Assembly (NCBI GenBank): GCA_903938815.1
Contig: CAJAES010000034.1
Span: 152,702-216,701 of the forward strand
Length of the DNA stretch: 64,000 bases
Source of the DNA: an uncultured beta proteobacterium
GTDB lineage: Bacteria > Pseudomonadota > Gammaproteobacteria > Burkholderiales > Burkholderiaceae_C
Reading direction: 5' to 3'
The position numbers and the translations under genes were made by a program. The notes beneath the pieces are model-generated. The model was not told where the DNA came from. It did no database searches and was given only the letters and a program-made list of their open reading frames with translations. The first letter of the stretch is position 1, and each line of letters starts with the position of its first letter. This document shows, in pieces, positions 56,539-63,978 of the stretch.

Positions 56539-56655
56539 GCCCGCCGGGCCGCCCCAAGGGCGAATACCGGAGTGCGCAGCACGAAGGTAGACCAATGAGC
56601 CCGCCGGGCCGCCCCAAGGGCGAATACCGGAGTGCGCAGCATGAAGGGTAGTCCA
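56535..56655 (+). repeat. Tandem 60-bp repeat carrying its own Shine-Dalgarno and start codon
   Basis: Two near-identical units, 56535-56594 and 56595-56655 (the second has one extra G), fill the gap between the two cytochrome genes. Each runs from ATGAGCCCGCCGGGC to GAAGG(G)TAG.CCA, so each ends with a Shine-Dalgarno-like GAAGG 7 bases before the next start codon. An internal hairpin (CGCCC/GGGCG) lies in each. Read from ATG 56535 the units stay in frame, giving a 38-residue peptide (MSPPGRPKGEYRSAQHEG repeated after an RP link) that stops at 56649-56651. Unit 1 overlaps the first cytochrome stop (ATGA). Whether the peptide is made is unknown. Confidence 0.85.
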
Positions 56656-57942
56656 GTGAGCCGCGCCTCACGGGCCAGGCCCTGGCTGGCCGCCGGGCTC
56701 GCCGCCACCGGCGCGTTGGTCGCCTTTGTCGCACTTGCCGCCCTGGTCGCGTGGCTGAACCTGGGCGGCGAGGCCCCCGTCTCCGGTGCGCCGCCCACAC
56801 CGCCCGCGCCCGAAGCCGTGGCCCGTGGCGCCGTGCTGGCGGCGCTGGGCAACTGCAGCGGCTGCCACACGGCCCCCGGCGGCGCGCCCTACGCCGGCGG
56901 GCGAGCCATCGTCACGCCCTTCGGGTCCATCCACGCCGGCAACCTGACGCCCGATGCCGAGACCGGCCTGGGCGGTTGGAACGCCGACCACTTCTGGCGC
57001 GCCCTGCACCACGGCCGCAGCCGCGACGGGCGGCTGCTGAACCCGGCCTTCCCGTACCCGAGCTTCACCCGCATGACGCGTGCCGACAGCGATGCCCTCT
57101 TCGCGTACCTGCAGAGCCAGCCCCCGGTGCGCCAGGTGCAGCCCGCGCAGGCACTGCGCTGGCCGTACGGCACGCAGCCCGCGCTGGCCGTGTGGCGGGC
57201 GCTGTACTTCCGCCCCGCCGCCTTCGAGCCCGACCCGGCCCGCACGGCGGGATGGAACCGCGGCGCCTACCTGGTGCAAGGCCTGGCCCACTGCGGCGCC
57301 TGCCATGCGCCGCGCAATGCGCTGGGCGCGGCGCAGGCGGGCAGCGCGCTGAGCGGCGCCACCATGCCCGACGGCCTCTGGCACGCCCCGGCGTTGCCGG
57401 CTGGATGGCCCGCCGCCGACATCGCGGCGCTGCTGCTCGACGGCCGCTCGCCGAGCGGCAGCGCGCTGGGCCCGATGGCGCTGGTGGTGGCCGGCAGCAC
57501 CCAGCACTGGCCGGCGGCCGACGCGCAGGCGGTGGGCGAGTACCTGGCCGCGTTGTCGCCGCGGTCGGCGCCGCAGTCGCCGTTGCCGAAGCGCACGCCC
57601 GTCGAGGCTGCCGACCCGGACACCCTGCGCACCGGCGAGGCCCTCTACGGAACGCACTGCGCCGAGTGCCACGGCAAGGCGCGCGAAGGCGCACCCGGCG
57701 CCTGGCCGGCACTGGACGGGCACCGCACGGTGTTGGCGATGCCCGCGAACAACCTGATCCGCGCCATCCTGGAGGGCGGCTTCGGCGCCGCCACGGCGGC
57801 GCATCCAAGGCCCTATGGCATGCCGCCGTTCGGCCACCAGCTGAACGACGTGGAGATCGCGGCGCTGGCCACCTGGCTGCGTCAGGCGGGGGCGGAGAAG
57901 GCCGAGGCCGTGCTGCCGCTGGAGGTGCGGCAGGTGCGGTGA
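56656..57942 (+). CDS. Membrane-anchored triheme cytochrome c (alcohol/aldehyde dehydrogenase type)
   Basis: A 428-residue protein with one N-terminal membrane helix (about residues 11-35) and three heme sites: CSGCH (67-71), CGACH and CAECH. The pattern PGGAPYAGGRAIVTPFGSIHAGNLTPD and FWRALHHGRSRDGR is that of the cytochrome subunit of membrane gluconate, sorbitol, alcohol or aldehyde dehydrogenases, which pass electrons to ubiquinone. No dehydrogenase catalytic subunit is in the window. I start at GTG 56656, which has GAAGGG with a 7-base spacer supplied by the second repeat unit; ATG 56641 is the alternative. It follows the diheme cytochrome gene. Confidence 0.9.
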   Translation: MSRASRARPWLAAGLAATGALVAFVALAALVAWLNLGGEAPVSGAPPTPPAPEAVARGAVLAALGNCSGCHTAPGGAPYAGGRAIVTPFGSIHAGNLTPDAETGLGGWNADHFWRALHHGRSRDGRLLNPAFPYPSFTRMTRADSDALFAYLQSQPPVRQVQPAQALRWPYGTQPALAVWRALYFRPAAFEPDPARTAGWNRGAYLVQGLAHCGACHAPRNALGAAQAGSALSGATMPDGLWHAPALPAGWPAADIAALLLDGRSPSGSALGPMALVVAGSTQHWPAADAQAVGEYLAALSPRSAPQSPLPKRTPVEAADPDTLRTGEALYGTHCAECHGKAREGAPGAWPALDGHRTVLAMPANNLIRAILEGGFGAATAAHPRPYGMPPFGHQLNDVEIAALATWLRQAGAEKAEAVLPLEVRQVR

Positions 57943-57981
57943 GCGGGGGGGTCAGGTGCTGGCGGAATCGGTGGCAACAGC

Positions 57982-57996
57982 GTCGAAAAATTTGAC
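57982..57996. promoter_or_regulatory. Possible enhancer-binding site upstream of the PEP-CTERM gene
   Basis: GTCGAAAAATTTGAC is an imperfect dyad (GTC....GAC around AAATTT) centred about 78 bp before the -24 element. The position suits an activator of sigma-54 polymerase, but the sequence alone does not prove this. Confidence 0.3.
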
Positions 57997-58059
57997 ACGA
58001 AATCCGAAGCAACGGACCGGAAAGAAGGTAAGTCCTTGTCGTAGAAGAGCTTTTATGGT

Positions 58060-58075
58060 TGGCACGACAAGTGCT
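58060..58075 (+). promoter_or_regulatory. Sigma-54 (-24/-12) promoter of the PEP-CTERM gene
   Basis: TGGCACGACAAGTGCT matches TGGCAC-N5-TTGC with only one mismatch (G for the first T of the -12 box) and has the required 10 bases between GG and GC. Transcription would start near 58086, 28 bp before the ATG. Sigma-54 promoters of this kind are known upstream of PEP-CTERM genes in species with PrsK/PrsR. Confidence 0.72.
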
Positions 58076-58113
58076 TAAGTGGTGTATCCGCAAGTACCAA
58101 ACCGGAACTCAAC

Positions 58114-58800
58114 ATGAAGCTCTTCGCCAAGTCCCTCGTCGCCCTGTCCCTGGTTGCCACCGCCGGCATCGCCAGCGCGGCCCTGACCATCGTTTCCAAC
58201 ATCGGCGGCGCCCCGACCGGTGTGAACAAGTGGAACCTCGACGAAGGCACGTCCTTCGGCGATGTGTCCGTCAGCTTCGTTCCGGCCGCCCAGTTCGTCA
58301 CCGGCGCCGTGGGTGGTCAGTACGCGGCACCGGTTCTGTCCGGCAATAACGGCATGGGCTTCGGCGCCGGCGGCACCGACCAGGCCGATGGCGCGGACAC
58401 CACGCGCTACATCACCTCTGGCTCCAACACCTCCGCCCTCGGCGCTGGAGCTACCTTCACGTTCGCGAACGACCAGCTGTACTTCGGCCTGCTGTGGGGT
58501 TCGGTGGACAACTACAACACGCTGACGTTCTACAACAACGACGTCGTCGTGGGCACGATCACCGGCTCGGACGTCATGGCCAATCCGAACGGCAACCAGG
58601 GCGCTGGCGGCACGACCTACGTGAACATCAACTCGACCCTTGCCTTCGACAAGGTTGTGGCCACCAGCACCAGCTTCGCCTTCGAGCTGGACAACATCGC
58701 CTTCAGCGAGAACCGCATCCCCGAGCCGGCTTCGCTGGCCCTGGTCGGCCTGGGCCTGCTGGGCATGGGCGCCGCTCGCCGCCGCCGTGCCGCGCGCTGA
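58114..58800 (+). CDS. PEP-CTERM sorting-domain protein
   Basis: A 228-residue exported protein. The signal peptide covers residues 1-22 (KSLVALSLVATAGIASA). The middle is a glycine-, asparagine- and threonine-rich beta domain (DNYNTLTFYNNDVVVGTITG) with hardly any lysine. The C-terminus is a textbook PEP-CTERM tail: PEP at 203-205, helix ASLALVGLGLLGMGAA, then ARRRRAAR. Exosortase cuts such tails, and the proteins are sent to the surface or matrix together with exopolysaccharide. No exosortase or polysaccharide gene is in the window. Expression is probably by sigma-54 from the promoter at 58060. A hairpin terminator follows the stop by 19 bp, so it is a single-gene unit. The base composition is less GC-biased than its neighbours. 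Confidence 0.95.
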   Translation: MKLFAKSLVALSLVATAGIASAALTIVSNIGGAPTGVNKWNLDEGTSFGDVSVSFVPAAQFVTGAVGGQYAAPVLSGNNGMGFGAGGTDQADGADTTRYITSGSNTSALGAGATFTFANDQLYFGLLWGSVDNYNTLTFYNNDVVVGTITGSDVMANPNGNQGAGGTTYVNINSTLAFDKVVATSTSFAFELDNIAFSENRIPEPASLALVGLGLLGMGAARRRRAAR

Positions 58801-58819
58801 TCCGGTTTTCCTTCATCGA

Positions 58820-58851
58820 CGTGGCCCGGGGGTGCGAACCTCCGGGCCACG
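58820..58851 (+). terminator. Hairpin terminator after the PEP-CTERM gene
   Basis: CGTGGCCCGG pairs with CCGGGCCACG (10 bp, 12-base loop) and is followed by TTGCATTCT, a weak T-region. Confidence 0.75.
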
Positions 58852-58916
58852 TTGCATTCTGGGAGGGCCAGGACGTCGGGACCCTTCAGCGCAGCCGATC
58901 CGCTACGCTCCGGGCG

Positions 58917-59810
58917 ATGCAAGCCAGTTCCGACGCCGCCTCCATCACCCGTGCCGCGGGTTGGATGGGCGGCTGGCTGACGCTGATGGTCGTGATTGCC
59001 GTGGCGGGGCGCGAGGCCACGCGCGAGTTGTCGGTGTTCCAGATCATGCTGCTTCGCTCCACGCTGGGCATGGCCATGCTGTGGCCGTTGGTGCGCGCAG
59101 CGGGCGGCCTGGCCGCGGTCAGGACCCAACGGCTGCCCCAGCACATCGGGCGCAACGCAGTTCACTACGCCGCGCAGTACGGCTGGTTCGTGGCCCTGAC
59201 CCTGATCCCGCTCGCGCAGGTGGTGGCGATCGAGTTCACGATGCCGATCTGGTCGGCGGCGCTGGCGGTGCTCTTTCTTGGTGAGCGCATGAACGGCTTG
59301 AAATGGTTCGCCGTGGTGCTGGGGCTGGTGGGCGTGGCGGTGATCGTGCGCCCGCGCGCGGGCGAAATCGATGCGAGGCAGCTGATCGCGCTGGCGGCCG
59401 CGCTGGGGTTCGCAGTCTCGGTCGTGCTGGTCAAGTCGCTCACCCGCACCGACGCGGCTGTGGCGATCAGCTTCTGGATGCTGGTGGTGCAGAGCGCGAT
59501 CGGCCTGATCCCGGCGCTCATGGTCTGGAAATGGCCATCGGCGGCGGGCTGGGGTTGGGTCCTGGTGGTGGCCTTCTGCGGCACCTATTCGCACTACTGC
59601 TTCGCCAGGGCGATGCAGCATGCGGACACCACGGTCGTCGTGCCGATGGACTTCCTGCGCGTGCCGCTGACCGCGCTCGTGGGCTGGCTGGCGTACTCGG
59701 AGCGGCTGGATCTCTTCACGGCCATGGGCGTTGGCCTGATCCTGGCGGGCAACGTGCTCAACCTGGTTCGTTGGCCGGCTGGCCCCGGGAGTGCCCGGCG
59801 CAAGGATTGA
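58917..59810 (+). CDS. EamA/DMT-superfamily transporter
   Basis: A 297-residue inner membrane protein with ten predicted helices in two EamA repeats. The first repeat ends VAIEFTMPIWSAALAVLFLGERM and the second VVPMDFLRVPLTALVGWLAYSERLD, the paired E-R motifs of the drug/metabolite family. Members export amino acids, purines or other metabolites; the cargo is not readable here. ATG 58917 gives the standard length. It is convergent with the Gre-family gene through a bidirectional hairpin. Confidence 0.92.
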   Translation: MQASSDAASITRAAGWMGGWLTLMVVIAVAGREATRELSVFQIMLLRSTLGMAMLWPLVRAAGGLAAVRTQRLPQHIGRNAVHYAAQYGWFVALTLIPLAQVVAIEFTMPIWSAALAVLFLGERMNGLKWFAVVLGLVGVAVIVRPRAGEIDARQLIALAAALGFAVSVVLVKSLTRTDAAVAISFWMLVVQSAIGLIPALMVWKWPSAAGWGWVLVVAFCGTYSHYCFARAMQHADTTVVVPMDFLRVPLTALVGWLAYSERLDLFTAMGVGLILAGNVLNLVRWPAGPGSARRKD

Positions 59811-59849
59811 CGTGCACGCGAGGCACGTACCCAGCCGGGCATCCTTGCG
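59799..59849. terminator. Nested hairpin between DMT transporter and Gre-family gene
   Basis: CGCAAGGAT (59799-59807) pairs with ATCCTTGCG (59841-59849), enclosing a smaller CGTGC/GCACG stem. It covers the transporter stop codon and ends two bases before the stop of the convergent gene. It has no clear T-tract. Confidence 0.5.
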
Positions 59850-59851
59850 GC

Positions 59852-60334
59852 TCAATGAACCCGCAGCACCTCGAACTGCTGCCGGATTGAAGCGACCTGT
59901 ATCGACACCTCGTCACCTTCGCATTTGCCCAGCATGGCCCTGCCCAGCGGGGCTTCGCTGCTGATGACCTGAACGAGCTGAGCGCCGCTGCCCAATTTCA
60001 TGCTGCCGCCATCCGGGCCGAGAAAGAGGAGTTGCTGCCTGTCGTCGGAATCGACCAGGCAGACCAGCGCGCCGAGCTGGATACCTTTGCTGGCGTCGTA
60101 GGGGCCCGGGCGGAACTGGCGCCAATGGGCCATCGCCTGGCGGATGGCGTCGGCGCGACGCGCCTGGCCGGTGGCCAGGTAGGCGGCTTCGAGCCCCAGG
60201 GTGTCGTACTTGTTTTCGGCGATGTTCTCTTCGTGAGTCGCCGTTTCATGGGCCGCCCGCACGGCTTCTTCGGCTTGCAGCAGGTCTTCGGCAAGCCGTT
60301 CCAGCACCTGCTGTTGCAGCAAGGATTTATCCAC
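59852..60334 (-). CDS. GreA/GreB-family transcription factor
   Basis: A 160-residue protein. The N-terminal coiled coil (residues 1-75, LLQQQVLERLAEDLLQAEEAVRAAHE and EENIAENKYDTLGLEAAYL) is followed by a linker and the C-terminal FKBP-like domain with VISSEAPLGRAMLGKCEGDEV. True GreA has acidic residues at the hairpin tip to trigger RNA cleavage; here the region around THEENIAENKYDT could serve, but it is not the usual DExxE pattern. It is probably a secondary-channel RNA polymerase regulator rather than housekeeping GreA. The start is GTG 60334; no ATG is in frame. It is divergent from the GST gene. Confidence 0.83.
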   Translation of the reverse strand: MDKSLLQQQVLERLAEDLLQAEEAVRAAHETATHEENIAENKYDTLGLEAAYLATGQARRADAIRQAMAHWRQFRPGPYDASKGIQLGALVCLVDSDDRQQLLFLGPDGGSMKLGSGAQLVQVISSEAPLGRAMLGKCEGDEVSIQVASIRQQFEVLRVH

Positions 60335-60435
60335 GATGAAAGGCAGGCATCTCGAACAAGCGGGGGTCGGTTTTTCATTATGGAGTTCCCGGTGCCAGCT
60401 TTGGCTTAACCTGCCTCCAGGGAACTCAGCCGACG

Positions 60436-61155
60436 TTGAACCGTGTAGCCGGACCGACCTTGCCCATTTCCGAATCGACACCGAAACCGGACGCACTACG
60501 CACTCTGCCAAGTCCGCAGTTGCCCCGGCTCTACACCTTTCGCCGCTGCCCGTACGCCATGCGCGCACGGATGGCGCTGTTGCAGGCCGGTCGGGCCTTC
60601 GAGGCGGTGGAGGTCAGCTTGCGCGACAAGCCTGCAAGCCTGCTGGCCCTGTCACCCAAGGCCACGGTACCCGTGCTGCAGTTGCCCGATGGCAGCGTGA
60701 TCGAGGAGAGCTGGGACATCATTCGCTGGGCGCTCGCCGCACCCGATGCGCTGGGCTGGTGGGCGCGAGCGCAGTCGCCTGCCAACCTGGACCTGCTACA
60801 GCGCAACGACGGCGACTTCAAGCGTCACCTGGACCGCTGGAAGTACCCCCAGCGCTACCCGAGCGGGTCTCTCACGCCAGACGCACACCGCGACAGGGCG
60901 ATGGATGTGCTGCTGCAACCGCTGGAGGCCCGACTGCAAAGCGCGGCCTTCCTGGGTGGCGCCACCCCCTGCGCCACCGACCTGGCAGTGATGCCCTTCG
61001 TCCGCCAGTTCGCATCGGTGGACCCGGGATGGTTTGTCACGCAGAACGTGCCATCGGTACGTGCATGGCTGGACGGCTGGCTCGTCAGCCCGCTGTTCGC
61101 GGCGTGCATGTGCAAGTTGCCCGCGCAAGAGGCCATTCGCTTCCCGTCCCTCTGA
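60436..61155 (+). CDS. Glutathione S-transferase-like protein
   Basis: About 239 residues. The thioredoxin-like N-domain begins RLYTFRRCPYAMRARMALLQAG, with CPYA in the position of glutaredoxin-like GSTs, and continues SPKATVPVLQLPDGSVIEESWDII, the glutathione-binding VPVL and ES motifs. The helical C-domain includes the CATDLAVMPFVRQFA N-capping region. It may reduce mixed disulfides rather than conjugate xenobiotics. The start is uncertain: TTG 60436 or TTG 60460; no ATG gives the full domain. It is followed by disrupted Bug-gene remains. Confidence 0.87.
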   Translation: MNRVAGPTLPISESTPKPDALRTLPSPQLPRLYTFRRCPYAMRARMALLQAGRAFEAVEVSLRDKPASLLALSPKATVPVLQLPDGSVIEESWDIIRWALAAPDALGWWARAQSPANLDLLQRNDGDFKRHLDRWKYPQRYPSGSLTPDAHRDRAMDVLLQPLEARLQSAAFLGGATPCATDLAVMPFVRQFASVDPGWFVTQNVPSVRAWLDGWLVSPLFAACMCKLPAQEAIRFPSL

Positions 61156-61249
61156 CGCTCGCCTGGCCGTCGATCACATCTCGACCTTGAGCGCCTGCAG
61201 GACCAGCAGGCGGCTCACAGGCGAGCCGGACCCGGCGCCTGCAGGCTCG

Positions 61250-61363
61250 ATCGGGCTTGATCTTCGCCCGTGCCACGACCAGCTTCCAGCGCTGTTGTTC
61301 GGCGGCGATGAACTTCGCAAAGTCGGCCGGTGTCCCGCCCACGCCGATGGCGGCGGCGATGCG
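61250..61363 (-). pseudogene. C-terminal remnant of a Bug/TctC binding protein (minus strand)
   Basis: On the minus strand about 38 codons read IAAAIGVGGTPADFAKFI, AAEQQRWKLVVARAKIKPD, the normal ending of a Bug protein, but with no stop codon after KPD and no upstream half. The upstream edge abuts, head to head, another Bug-like remnant on the plus strand. This is a decayed gene end, possibly left by an inversion or deletion. Confidence 0.6.
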
Positions 61364-61369
61364 TTGCGC

Positions 61370-61768
61370 GCGCTCGAGGGGCGCTACGTGCAGGTGCTGT
61401 GCGGCGACGCCGCCGAGTTGTCGAAACACCTGGTGCAGGGCGCCAAGGTGCAGCTGCTGGCCAGCCTGTCGCAGACTCGCCTGGCGGGCTGCTTGTCGGG
61501 CGTGCCCACTGCGGCGGAACAAGGCGTGCACATTCACTGGCCGATCCTGCGCGGGGTCTACGCATCTTCGGATTTCCCGGCCGCCGAACTCTCGGAGGTC
61601 GTGAGGCAGATGGTCGCGTCGCATCCCACGAAGGACATCGAATCGCGCATCCGTGAGCGCTCGATGCAACCCGTCCTTCCTGCTGGCGCACCGCTGATGA
61701 ACGAGGTCAATGCGCAACTGCAACGCTATCGTGCGCAGGCTGAACTGTTCGGCCTGATCAAGCGGTAG
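61370..61768 (+). pseudogene. C-terminal half of a second Bug/TctC-like binding protein (plus strand)
   Basis: About 132 codons encode the second lobe of a TctC/Bug protein: LVQGAKVQLLASLSQTRLAG, GVPTAAEQGVHIHWPILRGVY and the ending YRAQAELFGLIKR before a TAG. The first lobe and signal peptide (about 170 residues) are absent; the upstream sequence in this frame is antisense to another Bug remnant. An open frame exists further upstream but is not homologous to the family. It is therefore most likely a truncated gene. The stretch 61769-62052 after it holds nothing I can assign. Confidence 0.6.
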
Positions 61769-62052
61769 CAGCGGCGCCGGGTTCGAGCCTGGGCCCGCCT
61801 TGGCGGCCCGGTGCCGGGCGCCCGGCACGCCCTGCGCCAAGGTGGCGGGCACCAGGGGCCCCTTGCAGGTGGCCATCCAGCTGTTCGGGCCGTTGGGTCC
61901 CTGGCAGCGGCAGACCGATGGCGGGTCTGGCCTGCTGCCAGTAAGCTCCAGGGCCTTCGCGGTTTTCAAGCCGCGCCCGACGCGACCCGCCTGCCAGCCA
62001 CCGAGTCCAGAACGCCAGCTTGGCCGCGGCAGGTCTCGCCATCACGCCCAAC

Positions 62053-63306
62053 ATGACGCCCCACATGACGCTGCCGTCACTCAGCCCGATGACCGCACAC
62101 GAGCCGGATTCGTCTTCGCCTGCACCCGAGGCGCTGCGTCCCCCTGCGCAGGTCGTGGTCGTCGGCGCCGGCTTGTCGGGCCTGGTGGCCGCATGTCTGC
62201 TGGAGCGGCTGGGTCTGGGCGTCACGCTGCTGGAAGCCCGCGAGCGGGTCGGTGGGCGCGTTTTCGGTGTGGCCACGGAAGACGGCGCGCACCGCTTCGA
62301 CCTCGGTCCGGCATGGGTGTGGCCGGATCTCAACCCGCGCACAGCCGATTGGCTGGACACGCTGGGTCTGGCGCTGTTCGAGCAGCAGGGGCGCGGCGCG
62401 GGCCTGGCCGAATCGTCGTCGCAGGCCTTGCGCCGGCACGCCACCGGCTTCGCGCAGCAGCCCCCCTCGATGCGCGTGGTCGGCGGCACCGCTCGCCTCA
62501 CGGACGCCTTGCGGGCGCAGCTGGTGCGCACCCAGGTGCTGCTGGGCGCCCGCGTGAGTGGGCTGGTCTCGTGCCCGGACGGCACGGTCAGCGTCGAGTT
62601 CGAGCACGGCGGGCAGGCCGGGTGCCTGGTGGCGTCGTCGGTGATCCTGGCATTGCCCCCCAGGCTGCTGGCCGCGACCCTCCGTTGGTCACCGCCGCTG
62701 CCGGTTGAACTGTCGCAGCGCTGGGGCCTCGCCCCCACCTGGATGGCTGGCCACGCCAAGCTGCTGGCGCGTTACGCCACACCGTTCTGGCGTGAGGCGG
62801 GGCTGTCGGGCAGCGCCGTCAGCCAGGCAGGGCCCCTGGCTGAAGTGCACGACGCCAGCGACGCCGACGGCAAGCACGCCGCGCTGTTCGGATTCCTGGG
62901 CGTTCCCGTGGCATGGCGTCGGCGCATGGGGCGGCAGGCCCTGATCGACGCCTCGGTGGCTCAGCTGGGCAGGCTGTTTGGCGCCCAGGCGCTGACGCCA
63001 CAGGGGGTGGTCCTGCAGGATTGGGCGGAAGACGTCGAAACCGCCACGCCCGCCGACGCCGCGCCGGCCTCGGCGCATCCCACGCCACCGGCCTCGGCGC
63101 ATCCCGCGCCAATGTCCACGGCCTTGCCCGCGCCCTGGCGCGACCGCATCCATCTGGCGGGCAGCGAGTTCGCGCCGGACTTTCCGGGCTATCTCGAAGG
63201 CGCGGTGCTCGCCGCCCAGCGGGCTGTCGATGCGCTGCAGGCGCAACTCCGCTCTGCTGACAAGCGCTCCAGCCCGGTTCAGACCACCGACCCTGGCATG
63301 GGCTGA
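62053..63306 (+). CDS. FAD-dependent amine-oxidase-like oxidoreductase
   Basis: About 417 residues. The FAD-binding Rossmann motif VVVVGAGLSGLVAACLLERLG is followed by LLEARERVGGRVF, and the C-terminal FAD site is IHLAGSEFAPDFPGYLEGAVLAAQRA, the monoamine-oxidase-family pattern. There is no signal peptide. Before the last FAD motif lies a repeated Ala/His/Pro insert (ASAHPTPP, ASAHPAPM) coded by a short direct DNA repeat. The substrate is unknown. The start is uncertain: ATG 62053, 62065 or 62089, or TTG 62020; none has a good ribosome site. Its upstream region is anonymous sequence after the Bug remnant. Confidence 0.85.
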   Translation: MTPHMTLPSLSPMTAHEPDSSSPAPEALRPPAQVVVVGAGLSGLVAACLLERLGLGVTLLEARERVGGRVFGVATEDGAHRFDLGPAWVWPDLNPRTADWLDTLGLALFEQQGRGAGLAESSSQALRRHATGFAQQPPSMRVVGGTARLTDALRAQLVRTQVLLGARVSGLVSCPDGTVSVEFEHGGQAGCLVASSVILALPPRLLAATLRWSPPLPVELSQRWGLAPTWMAGHAKLLARYATPFWREAGLSGSAVSQAGPLAEVHDASDADGKHAALFGFLGVPVAWRRRMGRQALIDASVAQLGRLFGAQALTPQGVVLQDWAEDVETATPADAAPASAHPTPPASAHPAPMSTALPAPWRDRIHLAGSEFAPDFPGYLEGAVLAAQRAVDALQAQLRSADKRSSPVQTTDPGMG

Positions 63307-63441
63307 GCTGCGCAGGATGCCGACGCTCCCGGCCTGCTTGTCCCGCCTGCGTCCCCCGGCCTGCGCCTCCCGCGCCGCCGTTCCAGCGGCCAGAGGGGAG
63401 TCGGGCCGTCCCGTGGCGGGGCAGCTGGCGGGTACGGGTGC

Positions 63442-63771
63442 TCAGTGCGTCATGGCAAGACAGGCGTCTGCACAGCGCGCGCACGCTTCGGCGCATCGCT
63501 TGCAATGGTCCATGCCGTGCTGGCCGCACTCAGCCGCGCAGCCTTGGCACGCGACCGCGCAGAGCGCGCAGATGGCCTGCTTGTGTTCACCGCCCCTGGC
63601 GATGGAAGCAGCGGCAAGCCGGCAGATGTCGGCGCACTCGAGATCCAGCGCCATGCACCGCGCCATGGGTTTCGGGTGGGTCTCCTTGATGCACGCTGAG
63701 GCGCACTCGAGGCAGGCCGCTGCGCACTCGTTGCATGCGCGCAGGCATGCCTGCTCGATCTGGCTGGACAT
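63442..63771 (-). CDS. Cysteine-rich four-helix copper-binding protein (Csp3/DUF326-like)
   Basis: A 109-residue protein with 19 cysteines, mostly in CxxxC and CxxC spacing along predicted helices (ACLRACNECAAACLECASAC, then CALCAVACQGCAAEC, then CKRCAEACARCADAC). This is the pattern of bacterial copper storage proteins, which bind many Cu(I) ions inside a four-helix bundle. There is no signal peptide, so it should be cytosolic like Csp3. AGGGA precedes ATG 63771. It is convergent with the oxidoreductase and lies close to an insertion-sequence end. No copper regulator or P-type ATPase is visible in the window. Confidence 0.9.
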   Translation of the reverse strand: MSSQIEQACLRACNECAAACLECASACIKETHPKPMARCMALDLECADICRLAAASIARGGEHKQAICALCAVACQGCAAECGQHGMDHCKRCAEACARCADACLAMTH

Positions 63772-63887
63772 GGCATTCCCTGAAGTTTCCGCACGTTTCG
63801 TGCTGCGTCAGCCTCGCAGCGTCGGAACCGCCTGACTGTGCGTCAGCGAACGCACGGTTCGGTGATGTCCCAGGAAGTGGTGTAAGT

Positions 63888-63921
63888 CTGAGAGGGTGGA
63901 GCCCTGAGAGGGGTGGCCACC
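63888..63921. repeat. Paired CTGAGAGGG(G)TGG repeats in the IS leader
   Basis: CTGAGAGGGTGGAGCC (63888-63903) is followed directly by CTGAGAGGGGTGGCCACC (63904-63921). They lie between the putative terminal repeat and the transposase start. Confidence 0.6.
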
Positions 63922-63978
63922 GTGGTTGACCCGGATATGGTTGAGGTGCGACCCACCAACCTTGTCAGGAGAATCACG

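Noticed and set aside
61778..61800. GGTTCGAGCCTGGGCC, similar to a tRNA T-loop
   Set aside because: No acceptor, D or anticodon arms can be built around it, so it is a chance match.
61769..62052. Possible further Bug remnant or gene between the plus-strand fragment and the FAD oxidoreductase
   Set aside because: No frame gives recognisable family motifs; the readings are Pro/Gly/Arg-rich and I cannot support a feature.
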